A stretch of 64,000 bases of DNA from Rhizobiaceae bacterium (GCA_023953845.1 JAMLJC010000001.1:4040501-4104500); one strand, 5' to 3'. Counted from the stretch's first letter, positions 1-9,225 are shown. Notes: generated from the letters alone by a model not told the origin. Numbers and translations: made by a program.

Positions 1-57
1 CGCCAATGGTGCCGGCGCGGGCGAGACTGGCAGGCTAAGCGCTGGTTCGGTGCCGCG

Positions 58-1179
58 TCACTGCAAGCGCATGAGCAGCCCGGCAATGAGACGCGTTCGC
101 TTCTCCAGGCTGTCGATCTCGATATATTCTTCCAGCGTGTGTAGCCCGCGGCCGGTCAGCCCCAGTCCATCCAGTGTCGGGATGCCCGCATGGCCGGTAA
201 AGTTGGCGTCCGATCCACCTCCGTCGCTGCCATGATCGATTGCCTGGCCGAGTTCGAGGGCAATGCCGCGCGCGAGTTCGTATAGCTTCAGCGTTTCAGG
301 GCTCGGCTCCCATACGGGTCTCGCCACGCTGGGCTCGACGCCGAAGGAAGGTCCCCCTTCGTCGAAGGCGAGCGCCATCAGCTTCTGCTCGGCCAGGTCG
401 AGGTCGGCCTGCCTTTTGGCCATGCTGAGCGCTTCCGCATTGCAGAGCGTCGGCACGCAGTTCACCCATTGCCCGCCATGGATCGTGCCGACGCTGAAAG
501 TGTAGTCTTCCGTGGTCAGCGCCTCGATCTCGATGATCTTGCGCGCCATCAGGCTGATCGCTGATCTCCCGTCCTTCAATGCCTGCCCCGCATGGCTCGG
601 ACGCCCTCGGGCTGCCAGTCTGTATCGCGAGATCGCGTAGCGTCCGGTGACGAGGCCCCCCGCACCGAGCGCCGGTTCCGGCACCAGAACGTATTTGTTC
701 CGGCTCGCCATGTCCTCGATAAGGCCGCGCGTGCTCGGGCTTCCCACTTCCTCGTCGGACGTGAGCAGGACCGTCACCGGAAGCGGTGTCTTGCGGCCCA
801 CGCGGCTCAGGCTGGCTATGGCTTCCAGTGCGGCGACGCAGCCGCCTTTCATGTCGAGGATGCCGGGACCGGAGCAACGTCCGTCCTTGATCGCGAAGGG
901 CAGCACCTCCAGCGTTCCGACAGGGTGGACAGTGTCCAGATGCCCCATGACGAGAATGCCGGGGCCGGTTGCGCCAAATTGCGCGACCACGCAGTCGCCA
1001 TAGCCCATCGTCCCGGGAATCCGGGCCGTCCGTCCGCCGATGGATGCGAGGTCGTCCGCAGCCCGGTCCATTGCCTTGTTTACGGCGGCGCTGTCGAAGG
1101 TCGGGCTTTCGATTTCCACCCAGCCGCGCAGGCGCTCGAGCGCGGCATCGGCATCAAAAGGCAGGTCTTGCATATTCAT
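58..1179 (-). CDS. M20 family metallopeptidase/amidohydrolase (CPG2/ArgE-like)
   Basis: 373 aa. The M20 di-metal ligands are all visible: GHLDTVHP (H80, D82), GPGILDMKGG (D109), TSDEEVG (E143/E144), VPEP (E168) and a late GRGLHTLEEY histidine near 349. A dimerisation (lid) domain lies between about residues 180 and 290. Members of this family hydrolyse amide bonds of acylated amino acids or C-terminal glutamate in the cytoplasm. It lies just downstream of the GntR regulator on the same strand (53-bp gap) and opposite a transporter/hydrolase/oxidase operon, so it probably acts on an acylated intermediate of the same pathway. The substrate cannot be read from sequence. Family assignment is secure; specificity is unknown. 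Confidence 0.85.
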   Translation of the reverse strand: MNMQDLPFDADAALERLRGWVEIESPTFDSAAVNKAMDRAADDLASIGGRTARIPGTMGYGDCVVAQFGATGPGILVMGHLDTVHPVGTLEVLPFAIKDGRCSGPGILDMKGGCVAALEAIASLSRVGRKTPLPVTVLLTSDEEVGSPSTRGLIEDMASRNKYVLVPEPALGAGGLVTGRYAISRYRLAARGRPSHAGQALKDGRSAISLMARKIIEIEALTTEDYTFSVGTIHGGQWVNCVPTLCNAEALSMAKRQADLDLAEQKLMALAFDEGGPSFGVEPSVARPVWEPSPETLKLYELARGIALELGQAIDHGSDGGGSDANFTGHAGIPTLDGLGLTGRGLHTLEEYIEIDSLEKRTRLIAGLLMRLQ

Positions 1180-1232
1180 GACATGGTGGCTTTCAGGCGC
1201 GGTCGCGAAACGACGGAAGAGGGGGTATCGAA

Positions 1233-2123
1233 TTATTCCTCGGCCTGGCGCACGCTGGGGGAACGCGGATCGATGCCGCTCATGCCGTTGACCGCCGTTG
1301 CGAGATCGAGGCTCGCCGCCATCGATTGATCGATCAGCGCGCGATCGAACGCCATTTCCATATTTTCGACCATCGCGGCGGCTTCCCGGATGTGATCCAG
1401 CATAAGGCTGGCCGCCGCCTCGGAATCCCGGCGCCGAAGCGCTGCGAGAATCTCGTCATGGGCGTGGATCACATGCTCGGTGAAGTGCTGATCATTGCCC
1501 TGCGCGACGGACTTGGGCGTCACCAGCGAATAGAGGATGTGATTCATGAAGATGCAGAAGAACCGCAGGAGAACGTTGGGCACCCGGTTCGCGATGATAT
1601 GGTGGAACTGAAGTTCGGCCGCGCGATGGATGGCAGGGCCAAGCTCGCCATGAGCGCCACGATGGCAGATGTCGATGGTCTGCTGCATCGCGTCGAAATC
1701 CGCTTCGGTCAGATGATCGATTGCGGCGGCGACCATGATCGGTTCGAGGATGACGCGCGTCTCGTATATGGTGTGAGCGTCGAGCGCCCTGAAGAAGAAA
1801 TAGGGCGTGAGCAGTTGCATCGCCCGGTCTTCGGGCACTTCCGTCAGCCGCGCGCCGCCGTTCGGGCCGGTCTGGATCTCGACAAGCCCCTGGACTTCCA
1901 GCGCCTTCAGGGTTTCGCGCAGCGTGCCGCGGCTGCCCCCGAACATGGCCATCAGGTCTTTTTCCTGAGGAAGGCGATCGCCGGGCTTGCGGCCGGTCAG
2001 CAGCACCCAGCGCAGGAGTTCACCGGCAATAAGATCCGATCGTTTGGCCCGCGTCCTGTGCAGGCTGTAACGGCCGGGTTGCAAGCCGGCCCTGTCGGCA
2101 GGAAGTCCGTCCATTCGTTCCAT
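1233..2123 (-). CDS. GntR family regulator, FadR/FCD subfamily
   Basis: 296 aa. The N-terminal winged helix-turn-helix covers about residues 28-95 (GDRLPQEKDLMAMFGGSRGT is the typical GntR recognition segment). The all-helical FCD ligand-binding domain follows, with metal-binding style His residues in FHHIIANR and FTEHVIHAHDEI. FCD regulators usually sense a carboxylic-acid metabolite and repress nearby catabolic genes. It is divergent from the ABC transporter operon (153-bp gap) and upstream of the M20 gene, so it most likely controls both units. The effector is not known. Confidence 0.88.
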   Translation of the reverse strand: MERMDGLPADRAGLQPGRYSLHRTRAKRSDLIAGELLRWVLLTGRKPGDRLPQEKDLMAMFGGSRGTLRETLKALEVQGLVEIQTGPNGGARLTEVPEDRAMQLLTPYFFFRALDAHTIYETRVILEPIMVAAAIDHLTEADFDAMQQTIDICHRGAHGELGPAIHRAAELQFHHIIANRVPNVLLRFFCIFMNHILYSLVTPKSVAQGNDQHFTEHVIHAHDEILAALRRRDSEAAASLMLDHIREAAAMVENMEMAFDRALIDQSMAASLDLATAVNGMSGIDPRSPSVRQAEE

Positions 2124-2276
2124 CGCTTCTTATTCTGCCGGAGCCGTATCCCAACCGCGACATCTGACACATGCCGCATCCGCTGCCAAGCTACAAGGGA
2201 AATCGCTTCTATCAAACATATTTATTATAAGAAATAGATTGACACGTTTTTCCGACCTGCGATCATTGGGCAATGG
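2124..2276. promoter_or_regulatory. Divergent promoter/operator region of the catabolic island
   Basis: AT-rich 153-bp gap between the GntR gene and the transporter operon. Facing the transporter, TTGACA at 2240-2245 is followed about 17 bp later by a weak -10-like sequence (ATCATT). A TCTAT...ATAGA inverted pair flanks a stretch of A/T at about 2207-2238. These are candidate sites only; the operator of this regulator is not known. Confidence 0.35.
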
Positions 2277-3410
2277 ATGAGGTGCCCGGGATTGATGCAT
2301 GCCCGCGACATTGAAAAAAGCAGCGCGATGACGGCCGGAGAGGGATCGCAAAGGTCGACGGCCGTCTTCATTGACGATGTCGGCAAAAGCTTCGGTTCGG
2401 CTCAGGTGCTGAGCGGCTGCACGCTTCAGGTGGAGGCCGGTTCCTTCGTGACGCTGCTCGGCGCCTCGGGCAGCGGCAAGACCACTCTGCTACGCATCAT
2501 AGCCGGCTTCCTGGAAGCGGATCGCGGAGGCGTCTTTTTCAACGGGAAGTCGATGACGGGCGTGCCGCCGCACCGCCGAAACATCGGCATGGTTTTCCAG
2601 AGCTACGCGCTGTTTCCGCACCTTTCGGTCTTCGACAACGTCGCCTATCCGCTGCGCATGCGCAGGCTCGGCAATATCGAGCAGCGGGTCGCCGAGGCGC
2701 TGAAGTCGGTGCGGCTCGAGCAGTTCGTGGCGCGGATGCCGGCGGCGCTGTCCGGCGGGCAGCGGCAGCGCGTGGCAATGGCGCGGGCGCTCGTCGCGAA
2801 TCCGCCGCTGCTTCTTCTCGACGAGCCTCTGAGCGCGCTGGACAAGGAATTACGCGAGGAGTTGCAGGTCGAGATCAAGACCATCCATCGGCAGGCGGGC
2901 ACGACCTTCATCAACGTGACCCATGACCAGGGCGAGGCGCTCGGCATGTCCGATGTGGTCGTCGTCATGGGCAATGGCCGGATACAGCAGGCCGACAGCC
3001 CCGAGCGGCTCTGGAACGCGCCAGCGAACGCCTTCGTCGCGCGCTTCCTCGGCGGGTCAAACCTCATTTCCGCGACGGGAGCCGGCGGCGTCTACCGGCT
3101 CTTGGGCGGCGATGCTTTGAGCGCAGGCGGCGCGCCGGTCAATGGGGCCGTCGCTCTGGCCTTCCGTCCGGAGACGGTAAGCATCTCCACGACGGTCTCG
3201 GACGCCTCGGAGCAGAACAGGCTCAAGGGCCGCGTGGTGGAAACCATCTTCATGGGAGAAGCGGTGCGTGTCGTCGTGGCCGCCGAAGGTCAGGAGATTT
3301 CTGCGCGCATGGCGCCGCATCGTGCGGCCGGCCTGACGCCGGGTCTCGACGTGAGTATCGAATGGCCGATCCGGTCGACGATCGCGCTGCCTGTCGAGGC
3401 CGACGGATGA
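2277..3410 (+). CDS. ABC transporter ATPase, PotA/spermidine-putrescine type
   Basis: 377 aa. Walker A GASGSGKTT (about 62-70), signature LSGGQRQR and Walker B LLLLDEPLSALD are intact, and a C-terminal TOBE-like region (about 290-375) is typical of PotA/FbpC/CysA importer ATPases. It energises import with the two permeases and binding protein that follow. The start is uncertain: 2295 (MHARD) or 2328 (MTAGEG) would also give a complete domain and no strong ribosome-binding site decides between them. The stop overlaps the next start (ATGA). First gene of the operon 2277-8872. Confidence 0.9.
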   Translation: MRCPGLMHARDIEKSSAMTAGEGSQRSTAVFIDDVGKSFGSAQVLSGCTLQVEAGSFVTLLGASGSGKTTLLRIIAGFLEADRGGVFFNGKSMTGVPPHRRNIGMVFQSYALFPHLSVFDNVAYPLRMRRLGNIEQRVAEALKSVRLEQFVARMPAALSGGQRQRVAMARALVANPPLLLLDEPLSALDKELREELQVEIKTIHRQAGTTFINVTHDQGEALGMSDVVVVMGNGRIQQADSPERLWNAPANAFVARFLGGSNLISATGAGGVYRLLGGDALSAGGAPVNGAVALAFRPETVSISTTVSDASEQNRLKGRVVETIFMGEAVRVVVAAEGQEISARMAPHRAAGLTPGLDVSIEWPIRSTIALPVEADG

Positions 3411-4285
3411 ACCCTGCCGCGCCGCGCGCTGCGTTCTCAGGCCGCGTCCCGGGAGGCGCAGTTCTGGTGTGGCTTCTGCTTGCTCCCTCGCTGCTTATCT
3501 ATGGCGCCTGCTTCGTCTGGCCGACCGCGGTGCTGCTTGCCCGCAGCATCTATGAAGACGGAACGTTCACCCTCGCCAATTTCGTCGAACTCCTGTCGAC
3601 GCCGCTTTACCTCACGGTCATCGCGACGACGTTCCGCCTTTCCCTCATCGTGACGGTCATCAGCCTCGTGCTCGGCTACCCGGTCGCGATGATGCTCGCG
3701 CGCAGCAGCGGCGCATGGCGGATCATCCTGCTTGTCGCCGTCACCATTCCTTACTGGCTCGACTACATCGTTCGTACCTATTCGTGGATGGTGCTGCTCG
3801 GCCGCAACGGCTTCCTGAACCAGATTCTGGTTGCACTCGGGCTGGTGGAGGTGCCGGTATCGCATCTGTCCTCCGACCTTGCCGTCATCGTCGGCATGGT
3901 GCAGGTGATGCTGCCGCTGATGGTGCTCAGCCTCTACGCCGGCATGGTGCGGATCGACGCCTCGCTGCTGGACGCAGCTGCGGCGCACGGCGCCGGTTCG
4001 TGGTCGGCGTTCCGCACGGTGTTCCTGCCGCTCAGCATGCCGGGCGTGGTCGCCGGCTCGCTGCTCACCTTCGTCAATTGCATGGGGTTCTACATCACGC
4101 CGGCGCTGCTGGGCGGGCCTAAGCAGACCATGATCTCGCAGACCATCGACAGTTTCGCCAGCAAGCTGCTCGACTGGCCTCTCGCTTCGGCGGCGGCGGC
4201 GATGCTGCTCTTCGCAACGATTGTCCTCATGGCGGTCTTCAACCGTTTCCTCGGCTTCGAGAAACTGGCCGGAGGCACGTCATGA
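3407..4285 (+). CDS. ABC transporter permease, PotB type
   Basis: 292 aa with six hydrophobic segments and the inner-membrane permease EAA-like loop (DASLLDAAAAHGAGSWSAFR), the contact site for the ATPase. It forms the membrane pore with the permease encoded directly downstream. The start at 3407 is preferred because its ATG overlaps the ATPase stop (ATGA), a sign of translational coupling; an upstream in-frame codon at 3362 would overlap the ATPase by 49 bp. PotB-like proteins serve polyamine or small organic cation import, but the substrate here is not established. Confidence 0.9.
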   Translation: MNPAAPRAAFSGRVPGGAVLVWLLLAPSLLIYGACFVWPTAVLLARSIYEDGTFTLANFVELLSTPLYLTVIATTFRLSLIVTVISLVLGYPVAMMLARSSGAWRIILLVAVTIPYWLDYIVRTYSWMVLLGRNGFLNQILVALGLVEVPVSHLSSDLAVIVGMVQVMLPLMVLSLYAGMVRIDASLLDAAAAHGAGSWSAFRTVFLPLSMPGVVAGSLLTFVNCMGFYITPALLGGPKQTMISQTIDSFASKLLDWPLASAAAAMLLFATIVLMAVFNRFLGFEKLAGGTS

Positions 4286-5079
4286 GCCCTGCCGAGCGGC
4301 GCGTCCTGACGATCTCCACCGCGCTGGTGATGATCTACCTGCTCTTCCCGGTCGTGGTCGTGGTGGTGATCTCCTTCAGTTCGAGCAAGTTCCTGACCTT
4401 TCCGCCGCCGGGATTGTCGCTGCAATGGTATCAGGCGCTGCTCGACGGCGACTGGCTGCAATCCTACCGCATCACCTTCCAGGTCGGCATTCTGACCGCG
4501 GTCCTCTCCACTCTCGCCGGCGTTCCCGCAGCCTTCGCGCTGGCGCGCCACCGGTTCGCCTTCCGGGGGGCGTTCGAAGCCCTGCTGATCGCGGCGCTGA
4601 TCACGCCGCCGATCATCAAGGCGATCTCGCTCTACCTGTTCTTCGCACCGATCGGGCTAACCAGTTCCGTAACGGGCCTCGTGCTCAGCCACACGGTCAC
4701 CGGCATCCCCTATGTCGTGCTCAACCTGCTTGCGAGCCTGAAATCCTACGATCAGGACATCGAGCTTGCCGCGCGCATCCATGGCGCATCGCCGCTTCGC
4801 GCGGTCACTACGGTGACGCTGCCCATTCTCGCGCCGTCGGTGATCGTCGGCGCGATCTTCGCGTTCCTGCAGTCGGCGCAGGAACTCCTCGTCGCCATGT
4901 TCCTGCTCGGAACCACGGAAAAGCCGTTGGCCGTCCGGCTTTGGGAGGGGGTGCGCATCTCGCTCCAGCCCACGATCGCAGCCGCCTCCACGACGCTCGT
5001 GGTCATGGCTCTGGTCGCGCTCGGCCTCATTCTTCTCGTCAATCGCCGCAATCGTCGCGCCGGCATGTCGCCTGCCTGA
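4282..5079 (+). CDS. ABC transporter permease, PotC type
   Basis: 265 aa inner-membrane protein with six predicted helices and the EAA motif ELAARIHGASPLRAVTTVTL. Second half of the transporter channel. Its ATG overlaps the stop of the previous permease (ATGA), so the ATPase and both permeases are translationally coupled. The binding-protein gene follows after 21 bp. Confidence 0.9.
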   Translation: MSPAERRVLTISTALVMIYLLFPVVVVVVISFSSSKFLTFPPPGLSLQWYQALLDGDWLQSYRITFQVGILTAVLSTLAGVPAAFALARHRFAFRGAFEALLIAALITPPIIKAISLYLFFAPIGLTSSVTGLVLSHTVTGIPYVVLNLLASLKSYDQDIELAARIHGASPLRAVTTVTLPILAPSVIVGAIFAFLQSAQELLVAMFLLGTTEKPLAVRLWEGVRISLQPTIAAASTTLVVMALVALGLILLVNRRNRRAGMSPA

Positions 5080-5100
5080 CGCAACCAGAGGGAACCACAA

Positions 5101-6243
5101 ATGTTTGATGAAAAAGAACAAAACCGCGCCGCGGGAATCCTCCGGAAGGTTCTGGAGGAAACGCGGGGAATGAACCGCCGTGCCTTCCTGTCGAACCTCG
5201 GCAAGGCGGCTGCCGGTTCTGCCCTGCTGACGACGTTCCACGGCATGCTGTCAGGTCACGCAGCCGCCGCGGAGCCTGTCACCACGATGGGGTGGGGTGG
5301 CGAGTGGGACGAACGCATCGCCGAAGCCTACTACAAGCCGTATACCGAGAAGTCCGGCTCGGAGGTCAAGATCATCCCGTACAGCACCCCAAAAGTGCTG
5401 GCCATGCACGAAGCGGGCAAGATGGAGATCGACTTCATCCTCGGCGCCGGCCTCGACACCCCGATGTTCATCGAGAAGGGCGTCGTCGAGCCCATCGACT
5501 GGTCGGTGGTGGACAAGTCCGCGCTGACCCCCAACCAGCTCGCCTACGGCGACAACGCCATCGGCGGCAGCACGCTTTCCTACGTGATGGCCTACAGCAA
5601 GAAGCGCTGGCCCGGCGACGATCACCCGAAGACCTGGGCGGATTTCTGGGACGTCGAGCGTTTCCCCGGACCGCGCGCCTTCGGCCGCTACACCGCCTAT
5701 CCGACGATCGAGTTCGCGCTTCTCGCGGACGGCGTGCCGATGGACCAGCTTTATCCGCTCGACGTGGACCGCGCCTTCAAGAGCCTCGACAAGATCAAGC
5801 CGCATATCGTCACCTGGTGGGAGAGCGGCGGCCAGCAGCAACAGATGATGGAAGACGGAGAGGTCGACCTGCTCTATGTCTGGAACGGGCGCGGCACCGT
5901 GACCATCAAGGACAACGGCGCGCCGTTCGCCTTCGAGTGGAATCAGGCTGCCTATCAGGGCGAGGTCGAGGCTTGGCTGGCGATGAAGGGCGGCCCCAAT
6001 CCGAAGGGCGCCATGGAGATCATGAACTGGCTCGGCCGCCCGGAGCCGCAGGCCGCCTTCGCCCGCGTCATGTATTATGGGCCGACCAACCTCAAGGCCT
6101 ATGATCTGATCGATCCGGAACTGGCGGCGATGCTGCCTTCCTACCCGGAAAACCTCAAGAAGCAGTTCGCGATCGACTGGTCATGGTGGGCCAAGAATTT
6201 CGATGCGACGCAGAAGCGCTTCGAGCAGTGGCTCCAGTCCTGA
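5101..6243 (+). CDS. ABC transporter substrate-binding protein, PotD-like, Tat signal
   Basis: 380 aa if begun at 5101. A twin-arginine signal (MNRRAFLSNLGKAAAGSA, cleavage near HAAAA) begins at an internal ATG at 5170, so either start is possible: 5101 gives a 23-residue N-extension before the signal, and GGAGG also precedes 5170. The mature part is a periplasmic solute-binding protein of the PotD/extracellular family 1 group (DFILGAGLDTP, TWADFWDVERFPGPRAF). The Tat signal suggests export folded. Context with a DAO oxidase and an M24 hydrolase suggests a nitrogenous substrate such as an amine, amidine or cyclic amino acid derivative. Confidence 0.9.
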   Translation: MFDEKEQNRAAGILRKVLEETRGMNRRAFLSNLGKAAAGSALLTTFHGMLSGHAAAAEPVTTMGWGGEWDERIAEAYYKPYTEKSGSEVKIIPYSTPKVLAMHEAGKMEIDFILGAGLDTPMFIEKGVVEPIDWSVVDKSALTPNQLAYGDNAIGGSTLSYVMAYSKKRWPGDDHPKTWADFWDVERFPGPRAFGRYTAYPTIEFALLADGVPMDQLYPLDVDRAFKSLDKIKPHIVTWWESGGQQQQMMEDGEVDLLYVWNGRGTVTIKDNGAPFAFEWNQAAYQGEVEAWLAMKGGPNPKGAMEIMNWLGRPEPQAAFARVMYYGPTNLKAYDLIDPELAAMLPSYPENLKKQFAIDWSWWAKNFDATQKRFEQWLQS

Positions 6244-6258
6244 GCCGCGCCTGAAACT

Positions 6259-6290
6259 GGCGCGTCCACGGGCCGGTGGGCGCGCCTCTT
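6259..6290 (+). terminator. Intercistronic stem-loop after the binding-protein gene
   Basis: An 11-bp stem (6259-6269 with 6276-6286, one G-T wobble, 6-nt loop) followed by a pyrimidine-rich run. It sits in the 73-bp gap between the binding protein and the M24 gene. Such hairpins often stabilise binding-protein mRNA or attenuate transcription into the downstream genes, so this may set more binding protein than enzyme. Confidence 0.5.
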
Positions 6291-6316
6291 TCTCCTCCAT
6301 TGTCCGGTAGATCGAG

Positions 6317-7567
6317 ATGTTGAACGAAAATTATAATGGTCTGGCGCCCGGCGCCTTCGAAACGCTTTCCGGCGAGGCGACCGAACTCGCCTTCGAGCCG
6401 GCGGAATACAAGGAGCGTATCCGCAAGGTGCGGAAGCTGATGGCCGAAGCGGCGATCGACGTGCTCTACGTCACGACGCCGGAGCATGTGTGCTGGCTGC
6501 ATGGCTACTATGCGAGCTGGTACAAGGCGAACGCGCCGATGCGGTATCCGCAGCTCTACGGCACCGTCATCCATGTCGATCACGACGACTTCATCCATTT
6601 CGACAATCCGACCGAACTGCCCGTTCTGGCGAAGTGCTCGATCTCGACCGACAACCGGTTCTTCACGTCGCGCGAGGCGTCGGTCAACGTGCCCTTCATC
6701 ATGCGCGAGCTGAAGGCCAAGGGCTGGCTTTCCGGCACCGTCGGCATGGAGCACTGGAGCTACGTTCCGAACCGGGCCATCAGCACCATGCTGGAAGGCG
6801 CGTTCCTGGCCGAAGGCGCTCGCGTGGTCGACGCCAGCAGCATCCTGCGCCGCGCCCGTCTGGTGAAGTCCCCGGCGGAGATCCGCACCATCGAGAAGGC
6901 GACGACCTTCGCGGAGGTCGGCATCGAGGCGCTTCGCCGCGAAATCCGGCCGGGCATGACCGAACTGGAGCTGTTCGGCGTCGTCACGGCCGCCATGATG
7001 AAGGCCGGGAGCGAGTTTCCGGCACTCATTCCGATTTTCAACGCGGTTCCCGTGCGCGACGGCCGGCCCGTCTCGTCAGGTCATTCCATGGCTGGCCGCA
7101 AGGTCATCGAGGCGGGCGAATTCCTCACCGCCGACCTTTGCGGCGTCTACAACCGCTATCACTCCAACGTCATGCGCGGCTTCTATCTCGGCGAGCCGAC
7201 GAAGGAGATGCTCTCCCAGTACGAGAAGGCCGCTGGCGTCTTCGACCTCTTCCTTAACGACGTGAAGGCGGGCATGACGGTGCGCGAGGTGAACGCGCTC
7301 ATCCGGAAGTACCTGCAGGACGTCGGTCTTGCCGACGGCGCCGGATGGGTGCTCGGATACGAACTGGGGCTGAGCCTGCCGCCGGACTGGGTCGGCAACT
7401 TCTATTTCCACTATCAGGACGAGAAGTATCTCGACCGCGTCTTCGAGGAGAATATGGTCACGAACCTCGAAAGCCTGTTCAACACCTGGCTTATCGATAC
7501 GCTTGTCTACGAGCGGGACGGGGCGCGCATCCTGTCCAACGTGCCGCTCGAAATGTTCGTGGTCTGA
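6317..7567 (+). CDS. M24 family hydrolase, ectoine hydrolase/creatinase-like, metal ligands lost
   Basis: 416 aa. N-terminal creatinase-like domain (about 25-170) and C-terminal pita-bread domain (about 190-400). The C-terminal motifs NRYHSNVMR, GLSLPPDW and LSNVPLEMFV resemble what I recall of ectoine hydrolase (DoeA/EutD). Of the five M24 metal-binding positions, D (TADLCG) and one E (NLESLF) remain, while the second D is N (RYHSN), the His is replaced in the GYELGLS segment and the last E is replaced in WLIDTL. This fits the metal-free branch containing creatinase and DoeA, which open amidino or cyclic amidine groups. Exact substrate unknown. ATG follows a GA-rich leader. Confidence 0.82.
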   Translation: MLNENYNGLAPGAFETLSGEATELAFEPAEYKERIRKVRKLMAEAAIDVLYVTTPEHVCWLHGYYASWYKANAPMRYPQLYGTVIHVDHDDFIHFDNPTELPVLAKCSISTDNRFFTSREASVNVPFIMRELKAKGWLSGTVGMEHWSYVPNRAISTMLEGAFLAEGARVVDASSILRRARLVKSPAEIRTIEKATTFAEVGIEALRREIRPGMTELELFGVVTAAMMKAGSEFPALIPIFNAVPVRDGRPVSSGHSMAGRKVIEAGEFLTADLCGVYNRYHSNVMRGFYLGEPTKEMLSQYEKAAGVFDLFLNDVKAGMTVREVNALIRKYLQDVGLADGAGWVLGYELGLSLPPDWVGNFYFHYQDEKYLDRVFEENMVTNLESLFNTWLIDTLVYERDGARILSNVPLEMFVV

Positions 7568-7573
7568 TCGAAG

Positions 7574-8872
7574 ATGCAGAAAGCGCATGTCGAGCGCCGT
7601 CCGCTGCCGCGCAGCCTCTATGCGGACACCGCGGTTCCGGCGCCCGACACGCCTGTCCTGTCGAAGGACGGGACGGCGCAGGTCGTCATCGTCGGCGGCG
7701 GCTATACCGGCCTTTCCACCGCGCTCCATCTTGCGGAGGCGGGGGAGGACGCCGTCGTGCTGGAGGCGCACGAACCGGGCTGGGGCGCTTCCGGCCGCAA
7801 TGGTGGACAGGTCAATCCGGGTCTTTATCCCGATCCGGAACGCATCGCGGAGCAGTTCGGGCGAGAGCGCGCCATGGCGATGCTGCGCTTTGCCAGCGGC
7901 GCGCCGGATCGCGTCTTCGATCTGGTCCGCAGGCACAGGATCGACTGCGAGGCGGAACAGACCGGGACGCTGCGCGTCGCCTTCAACGCCGCGGGCGAGG
8001 CGAAGATCGCCGCGACGCTCGGTCAGTACCGCAGCTTCGGGCTGCCGGCCGAATCCGTCGATTCGGCGGACCTCCAGCGCCGGACGGGAACGAGCCGTTA
8101 CCGGAGCGGGATCTTCCTGTCCCAAGGCGGAAAGCTCAATCCCCTCGGATATGCGCGCGGTCTTGCGAAGGCGGTGATCGCCGCCGGCGCGCGCGTCCAT
8201 GGGGGCACGCCCGCTCTCCGCCTCCAGCGGACGGTTGCCGGCTGGATTGTCGAGACGCCGCGCGCGAAGCTCCGGGCGGACAATGTCGTGCTCGCCACCA
8301 ACGGACACACTGACGGCTTGTGGCCCGGCCTGCGGCAGAGCGTGGTTCCGGTCTATACGACGATCGTCGCCAGCGAACCGCTGCCGGCCGAAATCGCGGG
8401 CCGCGTCATGCCGGCCGGATCGGTTCTCTATGAGGTCGGCAACAACACGGTCTACTATCGTCTCGACCGGCAGAACCGCCTTCTGATGGGTGGGCGCAGC
8501 GTTCAGCGCGACGTGACCGGCATGGCCGATGCGCGATCGCTTCAGGCCTACGCGCTGAAACTGTGGCCGTTTCTCTCAGGCATCGGCTGGACGCATGTCT
8601 GGAACGGTCAGGTGGCGATCACGACCGATCATCAGATCCACCTTCACGAACTGGCGCCCGGCCTTACTGCCTGTCTCGGCTACAACGGTCGCGGCATCGC
8701 CATGGCGACGTCCATGGGCGGCGTGATTGCGCGCCGGTTGCTCGGCGCATCGGTGGAAGAACTGCCGATGCCGATCACCGCGCTGCAGTCGATCCGCTTC
8801 CATGCATTGTGGAAACCGGTGACGGCAGTTCGCCTCGCCTATGGCGCCGTTCTCGACCGCTTCTCGAGCTAG
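7574..8872 (+). CDS. FAD-dependent oxidoreductase, DAO/PuuB-like
   Basis: 432 aa. Dinucleotide-binding motif VVIVGGGYTGLSTALHLAE (about 37-55), the GWGASGRNGGQVNPG segment typical of gamma-glutamylputrescine oxidase and related D-amino-acid/sarcosine oxidases, and a C-terminal FAD-binding GYNGRGIAMAT. It starts 6 bp after the M24 stop, so the two enzymes are co-expressed. A likely role is oxidative deamination or demethylation of the imported compound or of the M24 product. The flavoenzyme family is clear; the substrate is inferred only as an amine. Confidence 0.87.
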   Translation: MQKAHVERRPLPRSLYADTAVPAPDTPVLSKDGTAQVVIVGGGYTGLSTALHLAEAGEDAVVLEAHEPGWGASGRNGGQVNPGLYPDPERIAEQFGRERAMAMLRFASGAPDRVFDLVRRHRIDCEAEQTGTLRVAFNAAGEAKIAATLGQYRSFGLPAESVDSADLQRRTGTSRYRSGIFLSQGGKLNPLGYARGLAKAVIAAGARVHGGTPALRLQRTVAGWIVETPRAKLRADNVVLATNGHTDGLWPGLRQSVVPVYTTIVASEPLPAEIAGRVMPAGSVLYEVGNNTVYYRLDRQNRLLMGGRSVQRDVTGMADARSLQAYALKLWPFLSGIGWTHVWNGQVAITTDHQIHLHELAPGLTACLGYNGRGIAMATSMGGVIARRLLGASVEELPMPITALQSIRFHALWKPVTAVRLAYGAVLDRFSS

Positions 8873-8889
8873 AAAGCGCCGCGGACAGT

Positions 8890-9225
8890 CTAGCGCCGCG
8901 CGAAAGCCGAGAGCGCCACGACGGCCCAGCCGACCATCATCGTCACGCCGCCCGTAGGCGCGGCCATCGGGAAAAGGCGATGGCCGAGGAAATGCCGGGC
9001 GGCGAGGTCGCCGGCGAACAGAAGCGCGCCCAAAGCCAGGACATAGCCGCCGAGGCGCGTGAGGCGCGGCGTCGCTGCGAGGCCGATCGCCAGCAGGGCC
9101 GGCGCATGGACGAGCAGAATCAGCGAAGCGGGATTGAGGTCAGCCCCGCCGCCATGCGCGGCCACGGCAGAAAGGGCGACGCCGCACGCGCCGAACAGGC
9201 CGGCAACAAGGACGATTGGCGACAT
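8890..9225 (-). CDS. DUF423 family small membrane protein
   Basis: 111 aa with four hydrophobic segments. The N-terminal GLFGACGVALSAVAAHG and the later GALLFAGDLAARHFLG and AAPTGGVTMMVGW segments are characteristic of DUF423 (YgdD-like) proteins. Function unknown. It lies 8 bp downstream of hemB on the same strand, so it is probably co-transcribed with hemB. Confidence 0.85.
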   Translation of the reverse strand: MSPIVLVAGLFGACGVALSAVAAHGGGADLNPASLILLVHAPALLAIGLAATPRLTRLGGYVLALGALLFAGDLAARHFLGHRLFPMAAPTGGVTMMVGWAVVALSAFARR

